A DNA stretch of 21,805 nucleotides, taken from JALZAH01 sp051000755. Its GTDB lineage: Bacteria > Actinomycetota > Acidimicrobiia > Acidimicrobiales > Palsa-688. Each line of letters begins with the position of its first letter. Position 1 is the first letter of the stretch. Of this stretch, positions 6,189-14,704 are shown piece by piece. The translations under genes and the position numbers were made by a program. Under the pieces are notes generated by a model, which was not told the DNA's origin, ran no database searches, and worked only from the letters and a program-made list of their open reading frames with translations. The stretch lies in the NCBI GenBank assembly GCA_051000755.1, contig JBPCNZ010000009.1:1-21805 (forward strand), given 5' to 3'.

Positions 6189-8205
6189 ATGCCCGGCATG
6201 CAGCCCTCCGACATCGGTCACCTGGCCCAGGCCACGGGAGTGGCCGTGAGCCCCGACGGCTCTCAGGTGGTGGTCACGGTGCAGGGCGTCGATCTGGCCG
6301 CCAACCGCTACCGGACAGGCCTGTGGCTCGGCTCGAGCACCGGGCCTGTCGAGCCCATGACGAGCGCGGAACGGGCCGACACCCTCGCCCGCTGGTCGCC
6401 ATCGGGTCGCCTGGTCGCCTACGTGAGCGAGCAGGAACACACCCACGCCGTCATGGTGCTGGCCGTCGCCGCCGGCGGCCAGCCCCGCCAGGTGCTCGAA
6501 CGCCCTGACGACATCGTCGACCTGGGCTGGTCCCCCGACGGCACCCACCTGGCCGTCCTGGCCCGTGAGCCCGACGCCGAACGGTACGGGACCCCCGGCT
6601 CGCCACCCCGGGCCGCCGACCTCCCACCCCGCCGCGTGAGCACCCTGTTCACCACCATGAACGGTGACGGGTGGGTGACCGACCGGCCCCCGAAGCTCTA
6701 CGTCGTGCCCGTCGACGGGACGGGCCCGCCCCGTCTGCTGACCCCGTGGCCGGCGGCCGTGACGGCCATGTCGTGGTCCCCCGGCGGGGACCGTGTGGTG
6801 GTCAGCTCCGCCCGCCACCCCGGCTGGGACCTTGACTTGTGCAATGACCTGTGGCTGGTCGACGCCCTGGGTGGCAACGAGCCGGAGCGGCTCACCGATA
6901 CCTCCAGTGAGTACTCGGAGCCGTCGTGGTCACCGGACGGGCGCTGGATCGCCTATCTGCGCCTGCCGACCCCGATGTCCGAGCCCCGCCACACCCGTGT
7001 AGCCGTCTACGACACCACCACCGGCAACCACCGGGACCTGTCCGGGACCCTCGACCGCAACGTGGCCGGCGTCCGTCTGGTTTGGACAGGAGGACGGGTG
7101 GCGGCGCTGGTGGAGGACCACGGGGCCACCCACCTGCACCGGTTCGACCCCGCCGGCAACGCCCCGCCCGAGCTGGTCCTCGGCGGCGACCGGGTCATCT
7201 CCGCCTTCGATGCCGATCCCGACGGGCGGTGCCTGGCGTACGTGGCCTCCACCCCGACCGAGTTGCCCGAGGCATGGGTGGCGGCCGGCGATCAGACCGG
7301 CCCCCGGTGGGTGACGGGGCTGTCGCGTTCCCTGCTCGACCACGTCACGCTCGTTCGTGCCGGAGCGGTTCAGCGCCACATCGGCGGACGGCACCGAGGT
7401 CGAGTGCTGGGCCATGGCCCCCATCGAGACCGGCACGCCGGACACCGGTCAGCCCACCCTCCTCAACATCCACGGGGGGCCGTTCTCCCACTACGGCTAC
7501 GGGTTCTTCGACGAGTTCCAGATCCAGGCCGGGGCCGGCTTCGGGGTTGTCTATTGCAACCCCCGGGGCAGTTCGGGCTACAGCGAGGCATGGGGACGGG
7601 CCGTGCGATGGCCCGAGGCCGACGAGGATTCCGGCTCCGGATGGGGCGGGGTCGATCACGACGACGTGCTGGCCTGCGTCGCGGAAGCGGCCCGGCGCTT
7701 CGGGTGGGTCGATCCGGATCGGATGGGGGTGTTGGGCGGCTCCTACGGGGGCTACCTGACGTCGTGGACGATGGGCCACGGAGGGCCGTTCGTGGCCGGA
7801 TGCTCGGAACGGTCGGCCAACGACCTGCTCGCCCTGGAACGCAACTCCGACTTTGCCGGGGCGTTCCGCAGCTACGTCGGCCACGACCATGTTCATCGCC
7901 CCGACCTGTACGTACGCCAGTCGCCGGCGACCTACGTGGCCGACCTGGTCGCCCCTCTGCTCCTCGTCCACTCTGAGGACGACCCGCGCTGCCCGATCGA
8001 CCAGGCCGAGGGGCTCTTCGTCGCCCTGCGGCTCCTCGGACGCCAGCCGGAGTTGATCCGCTTCCCGGGGGAGAACCACGAGCTGTCCCGCAGCGGCAGC
8101 CCGAAGCACCGGATCATCCGGGCGGAGATCATCCTGGAGTGGTTCGGGCGCCATTTGGTCGGCACGGCATCGCCCGCCTCGCAGGTCGATACCATCCGAC
8201 CATGA
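6189..8205 (+). pseudogene. S9-family (prolyl oligopeptidase/acylaminoacyl-peptidase type) serine peptidase with one frameshift
   Basis: The first part (from 6189) encodes an N-terminal beta-propeller with WSPSG, WSPDG and WSPGG blades and ends in SRSLLDHVTLV. The catalytic alpha/beta-hydrolase part lies in the next frame, starting at PERFSATSADGTEVECW (about 7357) and ending at 8205. It contains LLNIHGGPFSHYGYGF, GVLGGSYGGYLTSW (Ser codon 7741-7743), the Asp in HSEDDPRCP (7981-7983) and the His in GENHELS. Removing one base near 7356-7360 joins the halves into a normal 671-aa protein, and the junction reads LVRPERFSATS. All catalytic residues are present, so the break is either recent or a sequence error. 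Such enzymes cleave short peptides or N-acyl amino acids in the cytoplasm. The stop overlaps the next ATG (ATGA, 8202-8205). Confidence 0.8.
8190..8195 (+). promoter_or_regulatory. Possible internal leaderless -10 box of DoxX-like gene
   Basis: TACCAT, 6 nt before ATG at 8202, inside the 3' end of the peptidase gene. It would let the DoxX-like gene be transcribed alone despite its ATGA overlap with the peptidase stop. Confidence 0.4.
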
Positions 8206-8594
8206 TCTCCTCGCCCACCGGCCGCGCCCCTTCGAGCGGTCTCAACCGCAAGACCAAGGGCCTGGCCGCCACCTTCGCGGTGGCCGGCATCGGCCACTTC
8301 GTCACCCCCAAGCTGTTCGAGGCCATCGTTCCCCGGTGGGTACCCAAGCCCCGTGGCGCCGTGTACGCCAGCGGCGTGATCGAACTGGCATGCGCCGCCG
8401 GCTTGATCACCCAGGCCGGGTGGGCCGGCCCTCTCAGCGCCGCCCTGCTGGTGGCGGTGTGGCCGGCCAACGTGCAGATGGCGATCGACGAGCGGCGGGC
8501 CGGCAAGCCGCTGGTGCGCCAGTTTGCCCTGTGGGCCCGGGTGCCGATGCAGGTTCCGATGATCAAGACCGCCCTGGGCGCCCACCGGACCTGA
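8202..8594 (+). CDS. DoxX-like integral membrane protein
   Basis: This 130-aa protein has about four membrane helices: TKGLAATFAVAGIGHFVTPKLFEAI, GAVYASGVIELACAAGLITQ, GPLSAALLVAVWPANVQMAI, and a more amphipathic C-terminal segment around WARVPMQVPMI. The pattern GIGHFVTPKLFEAIVP and the short length are typical of DoxX-related proteins of the cytoplasmic membrane, whose roles are poorly known. The ATG overlaps the peptidase stop by four bases, and an own TAnnnT box also precedes it. A basic, glycine- and proline-rich 20-residue N-terminus precedes the first helix. Confidence 0.75.
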   Translation: MISSPTGRAPSSGLNRKTKGLAATFAVAGIGHFVTPKLFEAIVPRWVPKPRGAVYASGVIELACAAGLITQAGWAGPLSAALLVAVWPANVQMAIDERRAGKPLVRQFALWARVPMQVPMIKTALGAHRT

Positions 8595-8618
8595 CCGGCC
8601 CAGACCTGACCGGCAGCG

Positions 8619-10142
8619 TCAGGCGAAGGTGAACACCGGGAGGCCGTCGTCGCCGGCCGCAACGGTCCCGGCCCTTCCCACGGGCTGGTCCACGCCGCCG
8701 ACCAGCCAGGCCAGCACATCGGGGTCGGCCGCCACCCGAGCCGCGAAGCGACCGCCGTCGCCCACCCGGCCGATGACCACGGCGCGTTCGGGGACGCCGG
8801 AGCGGTCATAGACGACGGTGTAGGTCTCCACGGTCGCCGGTCCGGCGGGACGGGACGTCACGACGGGTGCCCTCCGCTGGTTCAACGTCGCCTGGCGGGA
8901 CGCACGCTCATCGGGCCTGTGGCGGCCCCCGGGCGGAGGTTCGGTGCCGACGATCAGGGTGTGGTGCTTGGTCAGGTAGCCGCCATTGCCGTAGAGCAGG
9001 CCGGTGCCGGTCCCGGCGCGCAGGGCGTGGACCATGTGCGCCGCGGCGCAGAGCATGTAGGCGTTGAGCGGACCGCCATAGAAGGTCAGACCCCCCGCCA
9101 CCGTGCACGGTGTCGTATCCGGGAGACCGAGTGCCTCCAGGGCCAGCTTGGGCACGATCGGGAAGCAGCTGTAGAGCTCCAGGAGATCCACCTCTCCGGG
9201 GTTCAGGTCGACCAGCGCGAGGGCGTCGAGGACGCTCCGGCACAACGGTTCCGAAGCCGCGTAGCTGGGCCGTTCCAGCACCTCGGTGCTGTCGAGCGCC
9301 CCTGCCCCAGCCCACGGGTAGACCCAGCGGTCCTCGGGGATGCCCATGCCGCGGGCCCGATCGGTGGAGGTGACCAGGACGGCGGCGGCCTGATCCACCA
9401 TCGGTTGGGCACACATGAGCTTGAGGTAGGGGTGGGCGATGGGACGGTTGGAGGCGCTCGGCGTGGTGATGGCGTCAGCACTGAAGGCGTCGGCAAACCA
9501 GGCCCCCGGGGTCCGGGCTGCCACCTCCGAGAGGGCGGCCCAGATCCGGCCGCTGGCCGCCTGGCTCTCCTCGAGGGTCAGGCCCATCGCCGCCCGGTGG
9601 GCGTTCTCCATCAGCGGATAGACCTGGGTGGGGTCACCGAGACCCGCCTCGGCCAGGCCGTGGCGGACTCCGTAGAACGGATCGAGAGGAACAGGCGGTT
9701 CGCCCCTGGGGGACCAGGGGGGCTCCTGACCGGCCTTCCCCCACATGCGCCGGGAGGCCAGCGTCTCGCCACCGGCGATGACCGCGACGGACGACTCGCC
9801 GTGCTGGATGCGGCGGGCGGCGGCGTCGATCAGGGCGGTGGGTTGCTCCCCGCCGAGCTCGCTGAACAACGCCCGGCCCGGCCGCGCCCCGATCCTGCCA
9901 GCCACCGTTCCGGCGGGGTCGGCGTACTTCCAGCTGAGCAGGTTGAGCACATCGAGGGAATCGACCTGGCCCAGGGCGGCGGGATCGATGCCGGCATCGC
10001 TCGCCGCTCCCTCGATGGCGGTGGCGATCAGCTCAGCAGGTTCGGTGGTGGTGTCCAGGTCATCAGGGTGCCGGGTGACATAGCCGGCGCCGACGATGAC
10101 CGGGACGGGATCCTCGACAGTCACGGCCACGAAGCCTGGCAT
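8619..10142 (-). CDS. Thiolase-like protein (acetyl-CoA acetyltransferase-like) with additional C-terminal domain
   Basis: This 507-aa protein has a thiolase fold: VPVIVGAGYVTRHP near the N-terminus, ALFSELGGEQPTALIDAAARRI (about 98-119), VDLLELYSCFPIVPKLALEALGL, and TVAGGLTFYGGPLNAYMLCAAAHMVHALR, then about 100 residues of a separate C-terminal domain ending in PVFTFA. The nucleophilic Cys expected near the LGGEQPT segment is absent, and the usual GHP motif is GGP. This fits the thiolase-like proteins of actinobacteria, whose activity is unclear, rather than a true degradative thiolase. The ATG at 10142 is chosen; a TTG at 10163 would add seven residues. It is divergent from the methyltransferase gene with 44 bp between. 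Confidence 0.8.
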   Translation of the reverse strand: MPGFVAVTVEDPVPVIVGAGYVTRHPDDLDTTTEPAELIATAIEGAASDAGIDPAALGQVDSLDVLNLLSWKYADPAGTVAGRIGARPGRALFSELGGEQPTALIDAAARRIQHGESSVAVIAGGETLASRRMWGKAGQEPPWSPRGEPPVPLDPFYGVRHGLAEAGLGDPTQVYPLMENAHRAAMGLTLEESQAASGRIWAALSEVAARTPGAWFADAFSADAITTPSASNRPIAHPYLKLMCAQPMVDQAAAVLVTSTDRARGMGIPEDRWVYPWAGAGALDSTEVLERPSYAASEPLCRSVLDALALVDLNPGEVDLLELYSCFPIVPKLALEALGLPDTTPCTVAGGLTFYGGPLNAYMLCAAAHMVHALRAGTGTGLLYGNGGYLTKHHTLIVGTEPPPGGRHRPDERASRQATLNQRRAPVVTSRPAGPATVETYTVVYDRSGVPERAVVIGRVGDGGRFAARVAADPDVLAWLVGGVDQPVGRAGTVAAGDDGLPVFTFA

Positions 10143-10172
10143 GGGTGGCCCGCGGCCCACCAACGGCGCCGC

Positions 10173-10178
10173 TACCGT
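10173..10178 (+). promoter_or_regulatory. Leaderless -10 box of THUMP methyltransferase gene
   Basis: TACCGT, 8 nt before the GTG start at 10187, with no ribosome site between. It sits in the short divergent gap with the thiolase-like gene. Confidence 0.45.
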
Positions 10179-10186
10179 CTGGCCCG

Positions 10187-11331
10187 GTGACGATCGGCCT
10201 GACCGCCCGGGTGGCCCGGGGCCTCGAATGGGTGGCTGCCGACGAGGTCTCCAGTGCTCTCCCCGGCGGTCAGCTGACCTTCGCCACGCGGGAGGTCCGC
10301 TTCACCCTGCCAGAGCTCCCACCTGCGGTCGGTGCCCTGCGGACGGTCGACGACGTGTTCGTCGTCGTCGGCGCCGTCCCAGACGTAGGCCGGGATCGGC
10401 GGGCCCCGTCGGCGGTCGCCGCCCGAGCCCGCCGCCTCGACCTGGCCGGGACCGTGGCGACCGTCCGGGCGTCCCGTGCGCTCCCCGACCGCCCCGCCTT
10501 CGACGTGGTGGCCAGCATCGACGGTGACCGCCGATTCAACCGCTACGACCTCGAGGATGCGTTGGGCGCCACCCTGAGCCCGATGATCGGCGGTCCCTAC
10601 AGCTCACGCCGGGACGGGGCACCGCCACCCAGTGATCTGACCGTGCGGGTGGTGGTGACCGGCGACGGGGCCGAGGTCATGGTGAGGCTCGGCGCCCGCC
10701 CCCTGCACCGCCGTCCGTGGAAACACGACACGGCACCAGCCACCCTGCACCCGCCGGCGGCAGCCGCCCTTTTGCGCCTGGCGGGATCACCGAGACGGGT
10801 CGTCGATCCTTTTGCGGCGACGGCACCATCCCGATCGAAGCGGGCCTGGCCGCCCCCTGCATCCGGGTGGCAGGCTCGGACCTCGACGGCGGTCGGTTGG
10901 TCAACGCCCGGGCCAACGCGACGCGGGCCGGTGTGGCCCTGCCATGGATCAGGGCCGACGCCGCCCGGGGACCGTGGCACCCCGAACCCGAAGCGGCCTG
11001 GGTGACCCACCCGCCGTGGAACAGGGCCGCCTTCGCCCGGGGAGGCGTGGCGGCAGGCCTGGCCCCGGCGTGGGTCGAGGGTCTCCGTCTCCTCGGCCCG
11101 ACCGGCACCCTGACGGTGCTCGTCGAGGCCGCCGCCGACACCGAGGCGGAGCTGGCCACCGCCGGTTGGCGTCCGGTGTTGACCCAGGAGATCCGTCTGG
11201 CCGGGCGAGTGTGCCGGGTGGTGGTCGCGGTTCCGTCCGAGGGACCCGAACGGGATCCGGTGAGCGCCACCCTGAGGTCCTGGCGGCAGCGGGCCATGAA
11301 CGATGGTCTGGTTACCAAGTCCGGCTTCTGA
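10187..11331 (+). pseudogene. THUMP-domain class I RNA methyltransferase with one frameshift
   Basis: The N-terminal half (from GTG 10187) looks like a THUMP RNA-binding region: TARVARGLEWVAADEVSSAL at the start, then TVRASRALPDRPAFDVVASIDGDRRFNRYDLEDALG. It continues through LHRRPWKHDTAPATLHPPAAAALLRLAGSPRRVVDPF. The SAM-binding motif is broken: the rest, CGDGTIPIEAGLAAP, is in the next frame and runs to TGA at 11331. The T run at 10810-10813 has four T; a fifth restores DPFCGDGTIPIEAGL and a 381-aa protein. The product would methylate a tRNA or rRNA base. The motif usually written D/NPPY is THPPWN here, a change at a position used for guanine N2 methylation. The start is set by TACCGT upstream. 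The stop is 10 bp from the convergent phosphopantetheinyl transferase stop. Confidence 0.75.
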
Positions 11332-11341
11332 GCCGTTGGAC

Positions 11342-12043
11342 TCACGTGTCGCCGGGCTCGCAGTGCAGATGGTGGTCGATGGCCGCACCGGGCGAGGTGG
11401 CGACGGCGGCCATCGCTCCGGTGACCTCGATGCGGTGGGCGACGAGGGGCAGGGCGGCGTGGCGAGCGACGATCGGGTCGGGCCCGGCCACCTCGAAGCT
11501 GGAGAACGGCAGAACCAGGCCGAGGCCCAGGGCCTTGGCCACCGCCTCTTTCCTGGTCCACAGATCGAGGAACGCTGCCGGTCGGTCCCCGGCTGCGACC
11601 CCGGCCAACCAGGTCTGCTCGGTCGCGGTGCAACAACGGCGGATCACACCGTCGGAGACGGGCCGGCGATCGGCGTCCTCGATGTCGGCGCCCACCGGGC
11701 CTTCGCCCACCGCCACCAGCACGTGAAGACCGCTGTGGCTCAGGTTGAACGAGGCTCCCCCACCAACCAGGCGAGGGAGGCCGTGGTGGGGATGGCCGCA
11801 GTGGTCGCAGCTGCGGTCAAAACGGAGTCCGGCGGGATCGACACCCAGGCGGCGACCGAGGGCCCGGCGGAGAAAAGCGTGGCTGGCGGCATAGGTGCGC
11901 GCAGCCGACGCCGAGGTGAACTCCGAGGCCCGCGTTCGTTCCTCCCGGTCGAGAAGCTCGACATCGGCCGCCGGCACCTCCCCCGAGGCGAGGGTGAGGG
12001 CCCACACATCGATGACGCGGACCTCCACAGGGGCATCGGACAC
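11342..12043 (-). CDS. 4'-phosphopantetheinyl transferase, Sfp type
   Basis: This 233-aa protein should transfer phosphopantetheine from CoA to a serine of acyl or peptidyl carrier proteins. The diagnostic blocks are SFNLSHSGLHVLVAVG (about 120-135), VGADIEDADRRPV (Mg-binding acidic triad, normally GVDVE), and WTRKEAVAKALGLGL (WxxKEA motif). A CDHCGHPHHG segment (about 100) is typical of the family's linker. The two-lobed length matches Sfp/EntD rather than the small AcpS. The GTG start at 12043 is preceded by GGAGG with very short spacing (3 nt), and by TACCTT 8 nt upstream, so a leaderless start is equally plausible. It is divergent from the hydrolase gene at 12099. Its carrier-protein client is not in the window. 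Confidence 0.85.
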   Translation of the reverse strand: MSDAPVEVRVIDVWALTLASGEVPAADVELLDREERTRASEFTSASAARTYAASHAFLRRALGRRLGVDPAGLRFDRSCDHCGHPHHGLPRLVGGGASFNLSHSGLHVLVAVGEGPVGADIEDADRRPVSDGVIRRCCTATEQTWLAGVAAGDRPAAFLDLWTRKEAVAKALGLGLVLPFSSFEVAGPDPIVARHAALPLVAHRIEVTGAMAAVATSPGAAIDHHLHCEPGDT

Positions 12044-12051
12044 AGGCCTCC

Positions 12052-12057
12052 AAGGTA
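12052..12057 (-). promoter_or_regulatory. Leaderless -10 box of phosphopantetheinyl transferase gene
   Basis: TACCTT on the minus strand, 8 nt before GTG at 12043. A GGAGG within the gap is too close to the start for a standard ribosome site. Confidence 0.4.
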
Positions 12058-12085
12058 GCGGCGGCCCCCCACCGGCCAGGACTGC

Positions 12086-12091
12086 GACAAT
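12086..12091 (+). promoter_or_regulatory. Weak -10-like box of alpha/beta hydrolase gene
   Basis: GACAAT, 7 nt before ATG at 12099. It matches TAnnnT except at the first base and has the position seen at the leaderless starts, so it is a weaker case. Confidence 0.3.
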
Positions 12092-12098
12092 GGAGCCC

Positions 12099-13016
12099 AT
12101 GTCAACCTTCAGCGTCGAGCGGGTCCGCATACATGGCCATGAGCTGAGCTATCGCCGGGCCGGGGCCGGGGACGGCCCGGTCCTGTTGCTGATCCACGGC
12201 ATCGCCGGGAGCTCGGCCACCTGGGAGGCGGCCCTGCCTCTGCTGGCCCGCGACTTCACCGTCATCGCCCCCGATCTGCTCGGTCACGGTGAGTCGGCGA
12301 AACCGCTCGGGGATTACTCCCTCGGCGCCTACGCCAGCGGGCTGCGGGACCTGGTGGCCGTGCTCGGCATCGGCCGGGCCACCCTCGTCGGCCACTCCCT
12401 CGGTGGCGGGATCGCCATGCAGTTCGCCTACCAGCACCCGGAGTGCTGCGAGCGGATGGTCCTGGTGGACAGCGGCGGGCTGGGAACCGAGGTCAGCTGG
12501 TTGCTCCGCCTCATGAGCCTGCCCGGCGCCGACCTGGTCGCTCCTCTCTTCTTCCCTCAGTTCGTCCGGAACTGGGGGGATGCCCTGGGCAGGGTGGCCC
12601 ACGGCCAGGGCCTGCGCTCGGCGAGGGTGAGCGAGTCCTGGCGCTCCTACGCGTCGCTGGTCGACGCGCCCAACCGCCAGGCCTTTGTGCGCACCCTGCG
12701 CCACGTCATCGCCCCGGGGGGTCAGTCGGTGAGCGCCAACGATCGTCTGTACCTGCTCGAGCGGATCCCGACGATGATTGTGTGGGGGAACCGCGACGGC
12801 ATCATCCCTGTGGAGCACGCCCACGCCGCCCACGAGGCCATTCCCCAGAGTCGCCTGGAGATCATCGAGGGGGCCGGACATTTCCCCCACGTGGAGGAGC
12901 CGGCGCTGTTTGCCTCGCTGCTGACCGACTTCGTCCGTACCACTGAGGCCGCGGCCGTGGACAGCGACGAGTTCGCTGCCACCCTTCAGGCGGCCGGTCG
13001 GTCCCACCCCGCATGA
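12099..13016 (+). CDS. Alpha/beta-fold hydrolase
   Basis: This 305-aa protein has a complete catalytic set: oxyanion-hole HG (33-34 in LLLIHGIAGSSATW), nucleophile Ser100 in GHSLGG, acid Asp233 in WGNRDGIIP, and base His261 in GAGHFPHVEEP. APDLLGHGESAKP (57-69) is typical of ester, haloalkane or meta-cleavage hydrolases; a cap region lies at about 130-210. The nucleophile is Ser, so an esterase or C-C hydrolase is more likely than a dehalogenase; the substrate cannot be named. The ATG is placed by the GACAAT box and by homology-like spacing to the first strand. The last four bases (ATGA, 13013-13016) overlap the reductase gene, so the two form a coupled operon. Confidence 0.85.
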   Translation: MSTFSVERVRIHGHELSYRRAGAGDGPVLLLIHGIAGSSATWEAALPLLARDFTVIAPDLLGHGESAKPLGDYSLGAYASGLRDLVAVLGIGRATLVGHSLGGGIAMQFAYQHPECCERMVLVDSGGLGTEVSWLLRLMSLPGADLVAPLFFPQFVRNWGDALGRVAHGQGLRSARVSESWRSYASLVDAPNRQAFVRTLRHVIAPGGQSVSANDRLYLLERIPTMIVWGNRDGIIPVEHAHAAHEAIPQSRLEIIEGAGHFPHVEEPALFASLLTDFVRTTEAAAVDSDEFAATLQAAGRSHPA

Positions 13017-14032
13017 TCACCAACCGCCGCTGGATGCTGGCCCGCCTCCCTCAGGGGCGGCTCACGGTCGAGGACTTCGAGCTCCGCCCCGTCGATCTCG
13101 ATCTCGATGACACCCTGCCCACAGACCACGTGGCGTGCCGGGTGCTGTGGCTGTCGATCGACGCCGCCGGGCGAGCGTGGATGCAAGGCGCCACCTACCG
13201 GCCGGCCATGGAGGCCGACGACGTCATGGCTGGCTACGGCGTCGCCGAGGTGGTGCGTTCGGATGGGCCATCGTTCGCCCCCGGCCAGCTCGTCGCCGGC
13301 GAATTCGGCTGGCAGGAGTATGCCGTGGTTCCCGTCCGGGGTCTGCTGGCCCTCGAACGCCGGCCTCACCTGGCCTCCCATCTGAACGTGCTCGGGATCA
13401 CCGGCCTCACGGCCTACTTCGGTCTCCTCGATGTGGGCAGGCCCCAGGCCGGGGAGACGGTCGTGGTGTCCGCTGCGGCCGGTGCCACCGGCAACCTGGT
13501 GGGCCAGATCGCCAAGCGTCACGGGTGCCGGGCCGTCGGCATCTGCGGGTCGACCGACAAGGCCCGGTGGCTCACCGACGACCTCGGCTTCGATGTCGCA
13601 GTCAACTACCGCGACCCGGATTTCCGCCGGCAGCTCAAGACCGCCTGCCCCGACGGCGTCGACGTCTACTTCGACAACGTGGGCGGCTCGACGCTCGAGG
13701 CGGTCCTGGCCCGCATGAACCTCCACGGCCGCATCGCCTGCTGCGGCGTCGTCTCCCAGTACGACACCACCTCCCCCGCCCCCGGCCCCCAGGGCGTTCC
13801 CGGGTTGCTGGTGACCAAGCGCCTGGCCATGCGGGGTTTCATCGTCACCGACTACGCCGACCGCTTCGGGGAGGCTCTTGCCGCCCTGGCGTCATGGCTG
13901 GAAGACGGCTCACTGATCCCCACCGAGGACATCCTCGACGGCCTCGAACGGGCGCCGGAAGCCCTCGTCGGACTGCTGGCCGGAAACAACATCGGCAAGC
14001 GTCTGGTCCACGTCGGCGACCCCGGGGCCTGA
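13013..14032 (+). CDS. NADP-dependent medium-chain reductase (zinc-independent; alkenal/one oxidoreductase-like)
   Basis: This 339-aa protein is a medium-chain dehydrogenase/reductase of the 2-alkenal, prostaglandin or CurA-like group, reducing C=C bonds of alpha,beta-unsaturated carbonyls with NADPH. Visible are MITNRRWMLARLPQGRLTVEDFEL at the N-terminus, YRPAMEADDVMAGYGVAEVVRS, ITGLTAYFGLLDVGRPQAGETVVVSAAAGATGNLVGQIAK (nucleotide-binding region, about 125-165), DVYFDNVGG and the C-terminal GNNIGKRLVHVG. No structural or catalytic zinc ligands are seen, as expected for the group. The ATG overlaps the hydrolase stop. The pair suggests a shared detoxification or catabolic step, which is inference. 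The stop lies 13 bp from the convergent gene at 14046. Confidence 0.85.
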   Translation: MITNRRWMLARLPQGRLTVEDFELRPVDLDLDDTLPTDHVACRVLWLSIDAAGRAWMQGATYRPAMEADDVMAGYGVAEVVRSDGPSFAPGQLVAGEFGWQEYAVVPVRGLLALERRPHLASHLNVLGITGLTAYFGLLDVGRPQAGETVVVSAAAGATGNLVGQIAKRHGCRAVGICGSTDKARWLTDDLGFDVAVNYRDPDFRRQLKTACPDGVDVYFDNVGGSTLEAVLARMNLHGRIACCGVVSQYDTTSPAPGPQGVPGLLVTKRLAMRGFIVTDYADRFGEALAALASWLEDGSLIPTEDILDGLERAPEALVGLLAGNNIGKRLVHVGDPGA

Positions 14033-14045
14033 CCGGTGAGAGCCC

Positions 14046-14477
14046 TCAGATCGAGGGGCGGACATGGCCGCCCTGTCCGTCGGCGTGCCCATTCCCAGCC
14101 GGTGCGCCCCGGAGATAGCCCTCGAGGGCCAGGCGTAGGAACGCCGACGGCCGGTAGCCGGCAGCCGTCGCCCGGTTGACCGTATCCGCCGCCTCGTCGG
14201 GCAAGAACCCGATGTCGCGGCGGACGGGGTTGCCGCTCCGCCGGCGCCGGACGCGCCGACCCTGCCCATCACCGTCCATGGCCAGGACGGCCTGGTAGGC
14301 GACCTCGCCCAGGACCACGTCATCCTGACGGGCCCGCTCATCGAGCAGCCCTGACAGCATCGGGGAGATGCTCGTCTGGATGTAGCACAGGTTCCCCCGG
14401 CGGGTACCGAAGCCAGGCGCTCCACCGCCACCGCCCTCGCCCCCGTGAACGCTCTCCGTGGTAGCCACTGACCGCAC
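14046..14477 (-). CDS. Small protein with two ribbon-helix-helix-like segments
   Basis: A 143-aa protein I do not recognise by name. Two segments look like ribbon-helix-helix DNA-binding units: LCYIQTSISPMLSGLLDERARQDDVVLGEVAYQAVL (about 31-66) and RRDIGFLPDEAADTVNRATAAGYRPSAFLRLALEGYL (about 86-122). Each has a short beta strand followed by two helices. A glycine-rich N-terminal stretch and a polyarginine linker (RRVRRRRSG) complete it, and the last 20 residues look disordered. It may be a single-chain, dimer-like regulator, perhaps with an antitoxin ancestry, but no toxin gene lies next to it. The GTG start at 14477 is set by AAAGGAGA a few bases upstream. It is convergent with the reductase gene. 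Confidence 0.6.
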   Translation of the reverse strand: MRSVATTESVHGGEGGGGGAPGFGTRRGNLCYIQTSISPMLSGLLDERARQDDVVLGEVAYQAVLAMDGDGQGRRVRRRRSGNPVRRDIGFLPDEAADTVNRATAAGYRPSAFLRLALEGYLRGAPAGNGHADGQGGHVRPSI

Positions 14478-14704
14478 GACATCTCCTTTGCCAGGCGAGG
14501 GCGACGCGGCTGTGCGGGAACGAGAACAGCACGGAACGCAGGGACCGGACGCCACCGTGAAAATGGGACAAATGCCAAACACCCCGTCAAGGGCCCCTGT
14601 ATCCTGCCCCAACAACGAGGTTTACATCAAACCGCGAGACACGTTGCTACCCACAGTGGTGGGCGATGGGCGCAGACACCAACGCCTTCGGACGGCGCGG
14701 ACGA

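Noticed and set aside
7340..7370. Programmed frameshift in the S9 peptidase
   Set aside because: There is no slippery heptamer or stop codon at the site, and no family precedent that I know. An error or mutation is simpler.
8919..10190. 423-codon open frame on the plus strand
   Set aside because: It is antisense to the thiolase-like gene and shows only low-complexity composition.
14478..14704. Small RNA or toxin gene upstream of the RHH-like gene
   Set aside because: The A/T-richer stretch around 14555-14640 suggests a promoter zone, but no open frame with a ribosome site and no strong hairpin is visible.
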